This document shows positions 18,571 through 27,796 of a stretch of 64,000 bases of DNA, piece by piece. The translations under genes were made by a program, and so were the position numbers. Within the stretch, counting starts at the first letter, position 1; every line of letters starts with the position of its first letter. Origin of the DNA: Stutzerimonas sp. S1 (lineage in GTDB: Bacteria; Pseudomonadota; Gammaproteobacteria; Pseudomonadales; Pseudomonadaceae); assembly GCF_025966695.1 (NCBI RefSeq), contig NZ_JAOEIY010000007.1, positions 138,918 to 202,917 of the forward strand, written 5' to 3'. Under the pieces are notes generated by a model. It saw nothing but the letters and a program-made list of their open reading frames with translations. It was not told the DNA's origin and did not search any database.

Positions 18571-20814
18571 ATGGTACAGGTCAGAGCGCTTCAGCCGATC
18601 AACACCGACGGCAGCATCAACCTCGACAGCTGGCTCGATCACGTGCTGGGGATGGACCCGGCGCTGGATCGCGCGGCACTCAAGGACGCCTGCGAGTTCG
18701 CCCACGCGGCCGAGCAGCAGGCCAACGCGGCGCAGAATCTGTGGAGCGAAGGCACTTCCAGTTATCAGATCGGCCTGGAGATCGCCGAGATCCTCGCCGA
18801 CCTCAAGCTCGACCAGGACAGCCTGGTCGCGGCAGTGATCTATCGTGGCGTGCGCGAGGGCAAGATCCCGCTGACCGAGGTGCATCAGCGGTTCGGTCCG
18901 GTGGTGGCCAAGCTGATCGAGGGCGTGCTGCGCATGGCGGCGATCAGCGCCAGTCTCAATCCGCGCGAATCGCTGGTGCTGGGTTCCCAGGCGCAGGTGG
19001 AGAACCTGCGCAAGATGCTGGTGGCGATGGTCGACGATGTGCGCGTGGCGCTGATCAAGCTGGCCGAGCGGACCTGCGCGATTCGCGCGGTGAAGAACGC
19101 CAGCGACGACAAGCGCCAGCGCGTGGCCCGCGAGGTCTTCGATATCTATGCGCCGCTGGCGCACCGTCTCGGCATCGGCCATATCAAGTGGGAGCTGGAG
19201 GATCTGTCGTTCCGCTATCTGGAACCCGAGCAGTACAAGCAGATCGCCCAGCTGCTGCATGAGCGCCGGCTCGACCGCGAGCAGTACATCACCAACGTGG
19301 TGCAGCAGCTGAAAGACGAGCTGTCGGGCGCCGGCATCCAGGCCGACATCGACGGGCGCGCCAAGCACATCTATTCGATCTGGCGAAAGATGCAGAAGAA
19401 GGGCCTGCAGTTCAGCCAGATTTACGACGTGCGCGCCGTGCGCGTGCTGGTGCCGGAGGTGCGCGACTGCTACACCGCACTGGGCATCGTGCATACGCTG
19501 TGGCGGCACATCCCCAAGGAGTTCGACGACTACATCGCCAACCCCAAGGAGAACGGTTACCGCTCGCTGCACACCGCCGTGCTCGGCCCCGAGGGCAAGG
19601 TGCTGGAGGTGCAGATCCGTACCCACGCGATGCATGAAGAAGCCGAACTCGGCGTCTGCGCGCACTGGCGCTACAAGGGCACCGACGTCAATTCCGGCTC
19701 CGACCATTACGAAGAGAAGATCGCCTGGCTGCGCCAGGTGCTCGAATGGCACGAGGAGCTGGGCGATATCGGCGGCCTGGCCGATCAGCTGCGCGTGGAT
19801 ATCGAGCCGGATCGGGTCTACGTATTCACCCCGGACGGTCATGCCATCGACCTGCCCAAGGGCGCGACGCCGCTGGACTTCGCATATCGCGTGCACACCG
19901 AGATCGGCCACAACTGTCGCGGCGCCAAGGTCAACGGGCGGATCGTGCCGCTCAACTACAGCCTGCAGACCGGTGAGCAGGTGGAGATCATCACCAGCAA
20001 GCACGGCTCGCCGAGCCGCGACTGGCTGAACCCGAACCTGGGTTACATCACCACCTCGCGCTCGCGGGCGAAGATCGTCCACTGGTTCAAGCTGCAGGCG
20101 CGCGACCAGAACGTCGCCGCTGGCAAGACACTGCTGGAGCGCGAACTGAATCGTCTCGACCTGCCGCCGGTGGATTTCGACAAGGTCGCGGAGAAGGCCA
20201 ACCTGAAGAGTGCCGAGGACATGTTTGCCGCGCTGGGTGCCGGCGACCTGCGGCTGGCCCAGCTGGTCAACCTGGCGCAGCAACTGGTCGAGCCCGACCG
20301 CGACTTCGACCAGCTGGAGCTGATCCCGCGGCGTTCCGCGCCGCACAAGCCGGGCAAACGCGGCGACGTGCAGATCCAGGGCGTGGGCAACCTGCTGACG
20401 CAGATGGCCGGCTGCTGCCAGCCGCTGCCGGGCGATCCCATCGTCGGTTACATCACGCAGGGGCGCGGCGTCAGCATTCACCGTCAGGACTGCCCGTCGG
20501 TGCTGCAACTGGCTGGTCGCGAGCCGGAGCGCATCATCCAGGTCAGCTGGGGGCCGGTGCCGGAGAAGACCTACCCGGTGGAGATCTTCATCCGCGCCTA
20601 TGATCGCTCGGGCCTGCTGCGCGACATCTCGCAGATGCTGCTCAACGAGCGGATCAACGTGCTGTCGATGAACACCCGCTCGAACAAGGAAGACAGCACG
20701 GCGCAGATGACGCTGACCATCGAGATTCCGGGGTTGAATGCCTTGGGTCGCTTGCTCAGCCGTATCTCTCAGCTGCCGAACATTATCGAAGCCAAGCGCC
20801 AGCGGGCCACGTAA
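18571..20814 (+). CDS. relA: (p)ppGpp synthetase I RelA
   Basis: Ribosome-associated synthetase that makes (p)ppGpp from ATP and GTP/GDP when uncharged tRNA occupies the A site. The 747-residue protein has a degenerate hydrolase domain (the HD-type metal motif is missing around YRGVREGKIPLTEVHQRFGP), a synthetase domain (IYDVRAVRVLVPEVRDCY; EFDDYIANPKENGYRSLHTA, with the acidic EFDD signature of monofunctional RelA), a TGS domain (VYVFTPDGHAIDLPKGATPL), a zinc-finger/CC-helix region (AGCCQPLPGD) and a C-terminal ACT domain. ATG 18571 follows a strong ribosome site. The partner gene mazG lies downstream. Confidence 0.97.
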   Translation: MVQVRALQPINTDGSINLDSWLDHVLGMDPALDRAALKDACEFAHAAEQQANAAQNLWSEGTSSYQIGLEIAEILADLKLDQDSLVAAVIYRGVREGKIPLTEVHQRFGPVVAKLIEGVLRMAAISASLNPRESLVLGSQAQVENLRKMLVAMVDDVRVALIKLAERTCAIRAVKNASDDKRQRVAREVFDIYAPLAHRLGIGHIKWELEDLSFRYLEPEQYKQIAQLLHERRLDREQYITNVVQQLKDELSGAGIQADIDGRAKHIYSIWRKMQKKGLQFSQIYDVRAVRVLVPEVRDCYTALGIVHTLWRHIPKEFDDYIANPKENGYRSLHTAVLGPEGKVLEVQIRTHAMHEEAELGVCAHWRYKGTDVNSGSDHYEEKIAWLRQVLEWHEELGDIGGLADQLRVDIEPDRVYVFTPDGHAIDLPKGATPLDFAYRVHTEIGHNCRGAKVNGRIVPLNYSLQTGEQVEIITSKHGSPSRDWLNPNLGYITTSRSRAKIVHWFKLQARDQNVAAGKTLLERELNRLDLPPVDFDKVAEKANLKSAEDMFAALGAGDLRLAQLVNLAQQLVEPDRDFDQLELIPRRSAPHKPGKRGDVQIQGVGNLLTQMAGCCQPLPGDPIVGYITQGRGVSIHRQDCPSVLQLAGREPERIIQVSWGPVPEKTYPVEIFIRAYDRSGLLRDISQMLLNERINVLSMNTRSNKEDSTAQMTLTIEIPGLNALGRLLSRISQLPNIIEAKRQRAT

Positions 20815-20848
20815 GGCGCAGAACCGGCGGTGGCGCCGGTCGCGTCAC

Positions 20849-20948
20849 GGTGGATGAGTGAAGCGTCATCCACCCTACGAGGCAATACGGTTTTGGGCGT
20901 TTGGCTCGCGACCGAACCGTAGGGTGGATGTCGTTTTTTACATCCACC
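20849..20948. repeat. REP-like palindromic cluster between relA and mazG
   Basis: The 183-base gap holds nested inverted repeats. CATCCACCCTACG (20867-20879) is the exact reverse complement of CGTAGGGTGGATG (20918-20930). GGTGGATG (20849-20856) pairs locally with CATCCACC (20867-20874), and GGTGGATG (20923-20930) pairs with CATCCACC (20941-20948) across a T-rich loop. The GGGTGGAT unit recurs at 21843 and, degenerate, at 30588, as expected of a dispersed extragenic palindrome. It may also act as a transcription barrier after relA. Confidence 0.7.
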
Positions 20949-20997
20949 GCGATGCCATCAGCGTCCCTCACCAGCACTCGATTCGCTGAGGAATTCT

Positions 20998-21828
20998 ATG
21001 TACCAACTCAACGACCTGCTGCACCTGATGGCCCGTCTGCGCGACCCGCAGCACGGCTGCCCCTGGGACCTGCAGCAGAACTACGCGAGCATCGTGCCGC
21101 ATACGCTGGAAGAAGCCTACGAGGTGGCCGATGCCATCGAGAGCGGCGATTTCGACCATCTGCCCGGCGAGCTGGGCGACCTCTTGTTCCAAGTCGTCTA
21201 CTACAGCCAGCTGGCCAGGGAAGAAGGGCGGTTCGAGTTCGCCACCGTGGTCGATGCGATCACCCGCAAGCTGGTTCGCCGGCACCCGCATGTGTTTCCT
21301 GATGGTGACCTGTACGGTTCGCCCGAGCTGCCGCGCCTCGACGAGGCGGCGATCAAACAGCGCTGGGAGGAGATCAAAGCCGAGGAGCGCGCCGAAAAGG
21401 CCGCGGCGCCGGAACAGTTGTCGCTGCTCGATGATGTGCCGAATGCGCTGCCGGCGTTGAGCCGCGCCGCCAAGCTGCAGAAACGTGCGGCTCAGGTCGG
21501 CTTTGACTGGCCGGAGGCGCTGCCGGTGGTGGACAAGTTGCGCGAGGAACTCGGCGAGGTACTCGAGGCAATGAGCGAGAACGACCCGCAGGCCATCGCC
21601 GAGGAGTTGGGCGACCTGCTGTTCGTCGTCGTCAACCTGGCGCGTCACCTCAAGGTCGACCCGGAGAATGCCCTGCGTGCGGCCAACGGCAAATTCGAAC
21701 GACGCTTCCGCTTCATCGAACAGGCCTTGCGGGAAGCCGGGCGGCCCATCGAGAATTGCGACCTTGAGGAACTGGACGCCCTTTGGGGCGCGGCGAAGAA
21801 GGCCGAGCGGGAGCTTTCCTGCGGCTGA
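20998..21828 (+). CDS. mazG: Nucleoside triphosphate pyrophosphohydrolase MazG
   Basis: Hydrolyses (d)NTPs to the monophosphate and pyrophosphate and lowers (p)ppGpp during starvation in E. coli. The 276-residue protein has two MazG domains; the first holds EEAYEVADAIESGDFDHLPG and ELGDLLFQVVYYSQLA, the second EELGEVLEAMSENDPQAIAE and ELGDLLFVVVNLARHL, each giving the metal-binding E-E-x-x-E/D pattern. RHPHVFPDG lies between them. ATG 20998 is preceded by GAGGAATTCT. Its place after relA matches other gammaproteobacteria. Confidence 0.96.
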   Translation: MYQLNDLLHLMARLRDPQHGCPWDLQQNYASIVPHTLEEAYEVADAIESGDFDHLPGELGDLLFQVVYYSQLAREEGRFEFATVVDAITRKLVRRHPHVFPDGDLYGSPELPRLDEAAIKQRWEEIKAEERAEKAAAPEQLSLLDDVPNALPALSRAAKLQKRAAQVGFDWPEALPVVDKLREELGEVLEAMSENDPQAIAEELGDLLFVVVNLARHLKVDPENALRAANGKFERRFRFIEQALREAGRPIENCDLEELDALWGAAKKAERELSCG

Positions 21829-21842
21829 AGCCCGCTACTTCG

Positions 21843-21862
21843 CAGGGTGGATAGCGCTTCAC
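21843..21862. repeat. REP-like half unit after mazG
   Basis: AGGGTGGATAGCGCTTCA follows the mazG stop by about 15 bases. It shares AGGGTGGAT with the cluster at 20849-20948 and CGCTTCAC (reverse complement GTGAAGCG) with both that cluster and the copy near 30602. It is one arm only, so it looks like a degenerate copy. Confidence 0.45.
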
Positions 21863-21951
21863 GGATCGCCGACAATCCCGCCCGACGGAGCGCTGACGCC
21901 TCATCCCCGTCCCCCTGTCCACTTCGAATCCACGACGAGACGAGCCGAAAC

Positions 21952-22491
21952 ATGAGTCTTTCCCTCCGTGACCAGCTGCTCAAAGCCGGGCTGGTCAATG
22001 AAAAGCAGGCCAAGCAGGCCGTCAAGCAGAAGCAGAAACAGCAGCGCCTGGAGAAGAAAGGTCAGGTCGAGAAAGACGATTCCCAGCGCCAGGCAGCCCT
22101 GCAGGCACAGGCCGAGAAGCTCGCCCGCGACCAGGAACTGAATCGTCAGCAGCAGGAGAAGGCCGAGCAGAAGGCCCGCACCGCGCAGGTCAAGCAGCTG
22201 ATCGAAACCAGCCGCCTGCCCAAGCTGACCACCGACGACTACTACAACTTCGTCGACGACAAGAAGGTCAAGCGCCTGTCGGTCAACAAGCTGATGCGCG
22301 AGAAGCTGGCGTCCGGTTCGCTGGCGATCGTCCGCCATGGTGGCGGCTACGAGGTGATCCCGCGCGAGGCCGCGCTGAAGATCCAGGAACGCGATCCGCG
22401 GCGCGTGGTGCAGCTCAACACCCGCACCGAAGAGCCGGATGCGGATGATCCGTACGCCGCCTACCAGGTCCCCGACGACCTGATGTGGTAA
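21952..22491 (+). CDS. DUF2058 family protein (YaiL-like)
   Basis: Cytosolic, highly charged protein of 179 residues. The N-terminal half is a Lys/Gln/Glu-rich helix, probably a coiled coil (LLKAGLVNEKQAKQAVKQKQ onward to about residue 85). The C-terminal half carries the conserved DUF2058 core, including TDDYYNFVDDKKVKRL and AIVRHGGGYEVIP. The family is annotated as nucleoprotein/polynucleotide-associated enzyme in places, without a proven function. ATG 21952 gives the usual start MSLSLRDQLLKAGLV; the open upstream stretch is non-coding. Confidence 0.88.
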   Translation: MSLSLRDQLLKAGLVNEKQAKQAVKQKQKQQRLEKKGQVEKDDSQRQAALQAQAEKLARDQELNRQQQEKAEQKARTAQVKQLIETSRLPKLTTDDYYNFVDDKKVKRLSVNKLMREKLASGSLAIVRHGGGYEVIPREAALKIQERDPRRVVQLNTRTEEPDADDPYAAYQVPDDLMW

Positions 22492-22500
22492 GCCACCGAC

Positions 22501-22535
22501 GCCGACAGATGGCGGGATAGAACCGCCGCGTCGGC
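22501..22535. other. Two-step stem-loop after the DUF2058 gene
   Basis: GCCGAC (22501-22506) pairs with GTCGGC (22530-22535), and inside it GGCGG (22511-22515) pairs with CCGCC (22523-22527) around a seven-base loop. It begins nine bases after the stop codon. No T-run follows. It may be a Rho-dependent or mRNA-protecting 3' structure. Confidence 0.45.
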
Positions 22536-22588
22536 GCTCTACTGTCAGGACGCATCCGCTCCGGGTGCCTGCAGTGGAGGGCCGCAGC

Positions 22589-22747
22589 ATGACCAGTGCA
22601 TCGATTCCAATGGCCAGCAGCGAGGCGCAATACTGGCGCGCCGGCGGCGTGCCGGGCGATCCAGAGGAGCCGGGTGTCCCGGCGCAGCCGACCGAACCGG
22701 GCGAACCCACGGTGCCGGACCAGCCGCCGCCGGCGCCCGTGGCCTGA
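22589..22747 (+). CDS. Small Pro/Glu-rich hypothetical protein
   Basis: Possible 52-residue protein starting MTSASIPMASSEAQYWRAGG, whose second half is a proline-rich acidic repeat of loose P-x-E/Q-P units (VPGDPEEPGVPAQPTEPGEP). It is likely disordered and has no signal peptide or membrane segment. GTGGAGGG just before ATG 22589 is a good ribosome site, which is the main argument that it is real. An in-frame GTG at 22565 would extend it by eight residues. Function unknown; I do not recognise the family. Confidence 0.5.
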   Translation: MTSASIPMASSEAQYWRAGGVPGDPEEPGVPAQPTEPGEPTVPDQPPPAPVA

Positions 22748-22774
22748 AGAGAGGCAGACGATGCCGCCACCCGT

Positions 22775-24112
22775 TCACTCGCCGAACGGATAGGTATCCG
22801 GCATGGCCGTGTCGTCGAAGCGACGCGGGCCGATGGGGGTGACGGCGGTGGTCTGCTCGAACCACACCAGCGCATCGAACTGTTCGGCGAGAATCGCCCG
22901 GAAGTAATGACTCTGCCGCTCGGTCAGCGGCCGGTAGATCACGCCGATGGCGCGCTCCAGACGCGGCCGTGCCAGCGCCTGGCATAACTTCTGATGCGCC
23001 TCGCTGCGCCATTCGGTGAGTGAAGCCGGGTAGCCGGCGCGCAAGAACAGCTGTTCCCAGCTGTCCGGCCGCGAGGGCAGAACCTGCTTGACCTGCATCG
23101 GCTCGTCCCAATTGTCTGCCGCGGCCACCTCGCCGCGATCGGTGGCCATGCCGATCAACACCGCGTCGCGGCCATAGGCTGTTCGGCAGAGCTCGCCGAT
23201 GTTGAATTCGCCGCCCCAGCCCATCGAGGTGGCTGCCGCGTTGCCGATGTGCGAGTTGTGCGCCCAGACCACTGCTTTCGCCTCAGGGCCACGATGCTCG
23301 AGCAGTGAGCGCAGGGTGTCGAACATGTGGCGGTCGCGCAGGTTCCACGATTCGCTCGAGCCGCGGTACATGGCCCGATAGTAATGTTCGGCCGCCAGCA
23401 CGACGCGGGCGTTACGCTCGGCGTTGAAGAACTGTTCGCCGTCGTGGTCCGCGTAGTGCAGGCGCTGCTCCAAGAGCGCGCGCAACTGCTCGACCACGGC
23501 ATCCTCGCAGGACGGTGCGCCGAGCATGACCCGATGACCGTAGGCCGCCGGCTCCTCGTGCCAGGGGCTAAGGCAGCCATAGCGCTGGCGCGCGCTGCTG
23601 GCGGCCTGTGGATCGACCTGGTCGAGGTAGCGCAGCACCTCGGCCATCGAAGCGCCCAGGCTGTAGACGTCCAGGCCGCGGAACTCGACGCGCTGGGCGG
23701 CGGGCAGAGCGTCGTTGTGCAGGCGCAGCCAACGGGTGAACGCGGCCACCTCGCGATTGCGCCACATCCAGCTGGGAAAGCGTTTGAAGGCATCCTCCAC
23801 CCAGGCTGCCGGCTGATGCTGACGCACATGACGATCGATCCGCGCCGCGTCCGGCCAGTCCGCTTCGGCAGCCACGATGGTGAAGCCGTGGCGTTCGATC
23901 AGACGGCGGGTGATGGCGGCGCGCGCGCGGTAGAACTCCGACGTGCCGTGGCTGGCTTCGCCGATCAGTACCACCCGGGCATCGGCAAAACGCTCGAAGC
24001 TGTCGGCGAAACGCGGGTCGTCGACGTGTGGCAATGGCGTTGCGTGTTGCTGCAGAAGGCCCACCAGCTGCTCGTCGTTGAGGTCCGGGGAAACCTGGAG
24101 GGATTCGCTCAT
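22775..24112 (-). CDS. Erythromycin esterase family protein
   Basis: Soluble enzyme of 445 residues related to the Ere macrolide esterases and to the wider chromosomal family of succinoglycan-synthesis-type proteins. The active-site region VVLIGEASHGTSEFYRARA (about 47-65) supplies the Glu and His of the family, EADWPD follows, and a second His lies in VVWAHNSHIGNA (about residue 285). Chromosomal members often have no resistance role, and the true substrate is unknown. ATG 24112 begins MSESLQVSPDLNDEQL; the frame extends upstream without similarity. No partner genes are evident. Confidence 0.85.
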   Translation of the reverse strand: MSESLQVSPDLNDEQLVGLLQQHATPLPHVDDPRFADSFERFADARVVLIGEASHGTSEFYRARAAITRRLIERHGFTIVAAEADWPDAARIDRHVRQHQPAAWVEDAFKRFPSWMWRNREVAAFTRWLRLHNDALPAAQRVEFRGLDVYSLGASMAEVLRYLDQVDPQAASSARQRYGCLSPWHEEPAAYGHRVMLGAPSCEDAVVEQLRALLEQRLHYADHDGEQFFNAERNARVVLAAEHYYRAMYRGSSESWNLRDRHMFDTLRSLLEHRGPEAKAVVWAHNSHIGNAAATSMGWGGEFNIGELCRTAYGRDAVLIGMATDRGEVAAADNWDEPMQVKQVLPSRPDSWEQLFLRAGYPASLTEWRSEAHQKLCQALARPRLERAIGVIYRPLTERQSHYFRAILAEQFDALVWFEQTTAVTPIGPRRFDDTAMPDTYPFGE

Positions 24113-24304
24113 GGCTTGGCTCCTGCGCGCGGTCGGTGGATGACAGCGTAGCCGGTGCGGCGGGGCGGTCCAGCGCGCTGGTCGAGCGATTGTTGCCGGT
24201 GCGACCGAACTGAACCGCGTGACGCGATCTCTAATTGGGATACGACCGGTATCGGTGGCGCTTGTCGCCGGCCTGGCGCTTTGGATAACAACGAGGGGCA
24301 GCCA

Positions 24305-24538
24305 ATGACAACCTGGATCATCGCGTACAACAAAGACGGCAATACGGCGACGCTGAAGATCGAGTCTGCGCATCAGCCGGACATCGATGAAGCCGTCGAG
24401 CTGGTTACCCGCAAGGCCGAGCAGGACTATGCCGGGCAGGAAAGCGAGCACGAGCACGACCCAGATCTGGAGAACACGCCGGCCACTCGCCTGGCTGAGC
24501 GCTTCGGCATCACCATCACCGGCATCTCACAGGCCTAG
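24305..24538 (+). CDS. Small hypothetical acidic protein
   Basis: Predicted 77-residue cytosolic protein beginning MTTWIIAYNKDGNTATLKI. The N-terminal 20 residues read as two beta strands, the middle is acidic (ESEHEHDPDLEN), and the end is ATRLAERFGITITGISQA. A GAGGGG ribosome site sits six bases before ATG 24305. It is convergent with pdeM and the two stop codons share one CTAG. No family is recognised. A ribosome site and a plausible fold make it more likely real than not. Confidence 0.65.
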   Translation: MTTWIIAYNKDGNTATLKIESAHQPDIDEAVELVTRKAEQDYAGQESEHEHDPDLENTPATRLAERFGITITGISQA

Positions 24539-25203
24539 CTGCGCGCATCCGCCAGCGGCCATACCGCGCCGTCTCCGACCAGATAGATGCGCCGACCACG
24601 GTCGGCGCCGATCGTCATCGTCCCGGTAAAAGTGCCGAAGGCTGGTAGCAGACTGAGTCGTTCGCCGATGCAGAAGCACGGCAGGCGCAGGCGCTGGCGA
24701 CCGCGACCATGCAGCTGAAAGGCCGGGTGCAGATGGCCGGCGAGCACGTGGTGGGTTGGGTGCGGAGTGGGTTCATGCTGCAAGGCAAACGGGCCGAGCA
24801 GCAACGGCTCGTTGACCACCCTGAGGTTCAGTTCGGCCGGCGGGTCGCCGGCGCGGCGGTCGTGATTGCCGCGCACCAGGATGACGTCGAGCGGCGCATG
24901 ACGTGCCCGCCATTCGGCCAGACGTCTGTGCGTGGCGGGCGTGTGGGATTCGGGCGCGTGCAGGAAATCACCGAGAACGATCAGTTGTCGGCTGGGGTAG
25001 CGTGCCAGCAGGTCGTCCAGTTGGCGCAGATTGGCGTCGGTGGTGCCGTGCGGTACCGGTTGGCCGAGCCGGCGGTAGGCCGCGGCCTTGCCGAAATGGA
25101 TATCGGCGACCAGCAGCGCCTGCTGTTCGGGCCAGTAGATGGCCTTTTCGGCCAGGAGCCAGAGCGTGCTGCCGGCCAGTTCGATCGGCTGATAGGCGTT
25201 CAT
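24535..25203 (-). CDS. pdeM: Ligase-associated metallophosphoesterase PdeM (Pe)
   Basis: Calcineurin-like phosphoesterase of 222 residues, reported in the homologous P. putida cluster as a manganese-dependent DNA nuclease. Metal-binding motifs are in order: VADIHFGKAAAYRR (D-x-H), IVLGDFLHAPESH (GD), LVRGNHDRRAG (GNHD) and LAGHLHPAFQLHG (GHxH). It is the last gene of the Lae-Lig-Lhr-Pe set. ATG 25203 (MNAYQPIELAGS) lies seven bases after the lhr stop; an in-frame ATG at 25227 would overlap lhr. Probably acts on nicked or damaged DNA together with its three neighbours. Confidence 0.9.
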   Translation of the reverse strand: MNAYQPIELAGSTLWLLAEKAIYWPEQQALLVADIHFGKAAAYRRLGQPVPHGTTDANLRQLDDLLARYPSRQLIVLGDFLHAPESHTPATHRRLAEWRARHAPLDVILVRGNHDRRAGDPPAELNLRVVNEPLLLGPFALQHEPTPHPTHHVLAGHLHPAFQLHGRGRQRLRLPCFCIGERLSLLPAFGTFTGTMTIGADRGRRIYLVGDGAVWPLADARS

Positions 25204-25210
25204 AGGATGT

Positions 25211-27796
25211 CTATTCAGGGGCGTCATGGGCACGCTTGGCTTTCTTCGTGCGCGGCGTGCCGTCCTTGCGCGCACGTGGCTTGCGGGGGCGCGGGCTGTC
25301 GTGCTCGATGGCGATTGCCGTCTGCGGTTCCGCCTGATAGCCACCGGCCCCCGCGGCCTTGTCCAGCTCGGCGACCATGCGGCGGATGCGCTCGGCCAGC
25401 TTCTCCGAACTCAGGCTTTCGCGAAAACGTTCCACCAGCAGCGGGAAGGCTAGCGGGGTAGGGCGTCGCGGCAGCCGCAGATCCAGTCGACGCTCGCGCA
25501 GGCGCTGCAGCGTCTGTTCGAGCCGCTCGACATCCAGCTCCTGGCGCAGCACCTCCTCTTCGGCCTGGGTGAGCAGCAGATTGCCTGGGTCGTACTGACG
25601 GAACACTTCGAAGAACAGGCCGCTGGAAGCTTGCAGTTGGCGTGCGCTCTTCTGTGCGCCGGGATAGCCGGAAAACACCAGCCCGGCAATGCGCGCGATC
25701 TCGCGGAAGCGGCGTCGCGCTAGCTCGCCGGCATTGAGGCTGGCGAGCACGTCCGGCAACAGATCGTGCGAACTGAACAGTTGCGCGTTCAGCCAGCGCG
25801 GCCAGCCCACTTCGGTGGCCGAGAGCAGCTCCAGCCCGTAATCGTTCACGGCGATGGAGAAGGTGACCGGCTGGCGCTGGCCTATGCGCCAGGCGAGCAG
25901 GCTGGCCAGCCCTAGGTGTACGTGGCGCCCGGCGAATGGGTAAAGGAACAAGTGCCAGCCCTCGCGGGATTTCACCACCTCGGCCAGCAGGCTGGTTTCG
26001 TCGGGCAGCGCCGACCAGTCCTGCTGGACCCGCAGCAGCGGTTGTAGCAGGCGCATCTCGGTACTGTCGAACTCGCCGCGCGCAGCGGCACCGAACTGTT
26101 CGACCAGCGCATCGGCCAGTTCGCTGGAAAGCGGCATTCGCCCGCCGTTCCAGCGCGGGACCGCGGCCTTGCGGCCAGCGGCACGACTGACGTAGGCGGT
26201 CATGTTCTCCACCCGCACCAGCTCCAGCAGTCGGCCGGCGAAGAGGAATGCATCGCCGGGACGCAGGCGGGCGATGAAACCTTCCTCCACCGAACCCAGT
26301 GAGCGTCCACTGCCGCCCTTGGCCCAGAACTTCACCGTCAGGCTGGCATCGCTGACGATGGTGCCGATGCTCATGCGATGGCGCAGCGCAACGCGCCGGT
26401 TCGGCACCTTCCACAAGCCACTGTCGTCCGGCTCGACGCGCTGGTAGTCCGGGTATGCGGTGAGCGAGTGCCCGCCGTGGCGCACGAACGCCAGCGCCCA
26501 CTGCCAATGCTCGTCACTCAGCTCGCGGTAGGACCAGGCCTGGCGTACTTCGGCCAGCAGCTCGTCGGGGCGAAAACCGCCGCCGAGGGCCATGCTGACC
26601 AGATGCTGCACCAGCACGTCCACCGGCCGCTGTGGCGCGTTGCGGGGCTCGATGCGGCGTTCGGCGATCGCTCGCTGCGCCGCGGCGGCTTCCAGCACTT
26701 CCAGGCTGTGGGTGGGCACCAGGGTGACCCGCGAAGCGCGACCGGGGGCGTGACCAGAGCGGCCGGCACGTTGCAGCAACCGCGCCACGCCTTTCGGCGA
26801 ACCGATCTGCAGCACCCGCTCCACTGGCAGAAAGTCGACGCCCAGGTCCAGGCTCGAGGTGCACACCACGGCTTTGAGCGCACCCTGCTTGAGGCCCTGT
26901 TCGACCCAGTCGCGTACCTCGCGCGCCAGTGAGCCGTGATGCAGGGCGATCAGGCCGGCCCAGTCGGGGCGCGCATCGAGCAGTGCCTGATACCAGCGCT
27001 CGGCCTGCGAACGGGTATTGGTGAACACCAGCGTGGTGGCGGCGCTGTCGATCTGTGCGACCACCTGCGGCAGCATGCGCAGGCCCAGATGCCCGGCCCA
27101 GGGAAAGCGCTCGATGCTCTCGGGCAACAGGCTGTCGACCAGCAACGGCTTGTCGACGCGTCCCTGCACCAGACGACCCTCATGTGGATGCAGCAGCACC
27201 TGCAAGGCTTCCGGCAGATTACCCAGCGTGGCCGACAGACCCCAGACGATCAGCTGCGGATGCCACCGGCGCAGGCGGGCCAGCGCCAGTTGCAGCTGCA
27301 CGCCGCGCTTGTTGCCGAGCAGCTCGTGCCATTCGTCGACGACCACCATCTGCAGCCCGGCAAAGGCCTGGCGGGCATCGGTGCGGGTCAGCAGCAGGGT
27401 CAGACTTTCCGGCGTGGTGATCAGCGCGCTCGGCAGTCGACGACGCTGGCGCGCCCGTTCGGCGCTGCCGGTGTCGCCGGTGCGCAGGCCGATGCTCCAG
27501 GCGATGCCGAGTTCGTCGAGCGGCGCTTGCAGCGCGCGGGCGGTATCGGCCGCCAGCGCGCGCATGGGGGTAATCCACAACACGCTGAGTGGCGCAGGTT
27601 TGGGGGAACGGCTGGCGAGCTGGTCCAGCGCTGCGAGCCAGACTGCGTAGGTCTTGCCCGAGCCTGTGGTGGCGTGCAGCAGGCCGGATTCGCCGTCGCG
27701 CACGGCCTGCCAAACCTCGCGCTGAAACGCAAACGGCTGCCAGCCGCGGCTGGCGAACCAGCGCTCGCCGAGAGAGATCATCCGACCGTCGTTCAT
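25211..27796 (-). CDS. lhr: Ligase-associated DEXH helicase Lhr
   Basis: ATP-dependent 3'-5' DNA translocase/helicase of the Lhr-Core type, 861 residues. Motif I is [18 protein letters not shown] (near residue 45), motif II is the DEWH box in [14 protein letters not shown] (near 155), and motif VI is [16 protein letters not shown] (near 345). A winged-helix and beta-barrel Lhr-Core follows. The C-terminal tail is Lys/Arg-rich ([18 protein letters not shown]), apt for nucleic-acid contact. Its ATG overlaps the ligase stop by four bases (ATGA), showing translational coupling. The protein is shorter than the 1500-residue E. coli Lhr because it lacks the C-terminal extension, as in other ligase-associated forms. 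Confidence 0.94.
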   Translation of the reverse strand: MNDGRMISLGERWFASRGWQPFAFQREVWQAVRDGESGLLHATTGSGKTYAVWLAALDQLASRSPKPAPLSVLWITPMRALAADTARALQAPLDELGIAWSIGLRTGDTGSAERARQRRRLPSALITTPESLTLLLTRTDARQAFAGLQMVVVDEWHELLGNKRGVQLQLALARLRRWHPQLIVWGLSATLGNLPEALQVLLHPHEGRLVQGRVDKPLLVDSLLPESIERFPWAGHLGLRMLPQVVAQIDSAATTLVFTNTRSQAERWYQALLDARPDWAGLIALHHGSLAREVRDWVEQGLKQGALKAVVCTSSLDLGVDFLPVERVLQIGSPKGVARLLQRAGRSGHAPGRASRVTLVPTHSLEVLEAAAAQRAIAERRIEPRNAPQRPVDVLVQHLVSMALGGGFRPDELLAEVRQAWSYRELSDEHWQWALAFVRHGGHSLTAYPDYQRVEPDDSGLWKVPNRRVALRHRMSIGTIVSDASLTVKFWAKGGSGRSLGSVEEGFIARLRPGDAFLFAGRLLELVRVENMTAYVSRAAGRKAAVPRWNGGRMPLSSELADALVEQFGAAARGEFDSTEMRLLQPLLRVQQDWSALPDETSLLAEVVKSREGWHLFLYPFAGRHVHLGLASLLAWRIGQRQPVTFSIAVNDYGLELLSATEVGWPRWLNAQLFSSHDLLPDVLASLNAGELARRRFREIARIAGLVFSGYPGAQKSARQLQASSGLFFEVFRQYDPGNLLLTQAEEEVLRQELDVERLEQTLQRLRERRLDLRLPRRPTPLAFPLLVERFRESLSSEKLAERIRRMVAELDKAAGAGGYQAEPQTAIAIEHDSPRPRKPRARKDGTPRTKKAKRAHDAPE

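Noticed and set aside
18508-20508. 666-codon open frame opposite relA
   Set aside because: Antisense to unmistakable RelA; low-complexity His/Gln/Val composition typical of a shadow frame.
22775-24112. Erythromycin-esterase gene as an acquired resistance island
   Set aside because: No integron, insertion sequence or change of composition is visible around it; it looks like a resident chromosomal gene.
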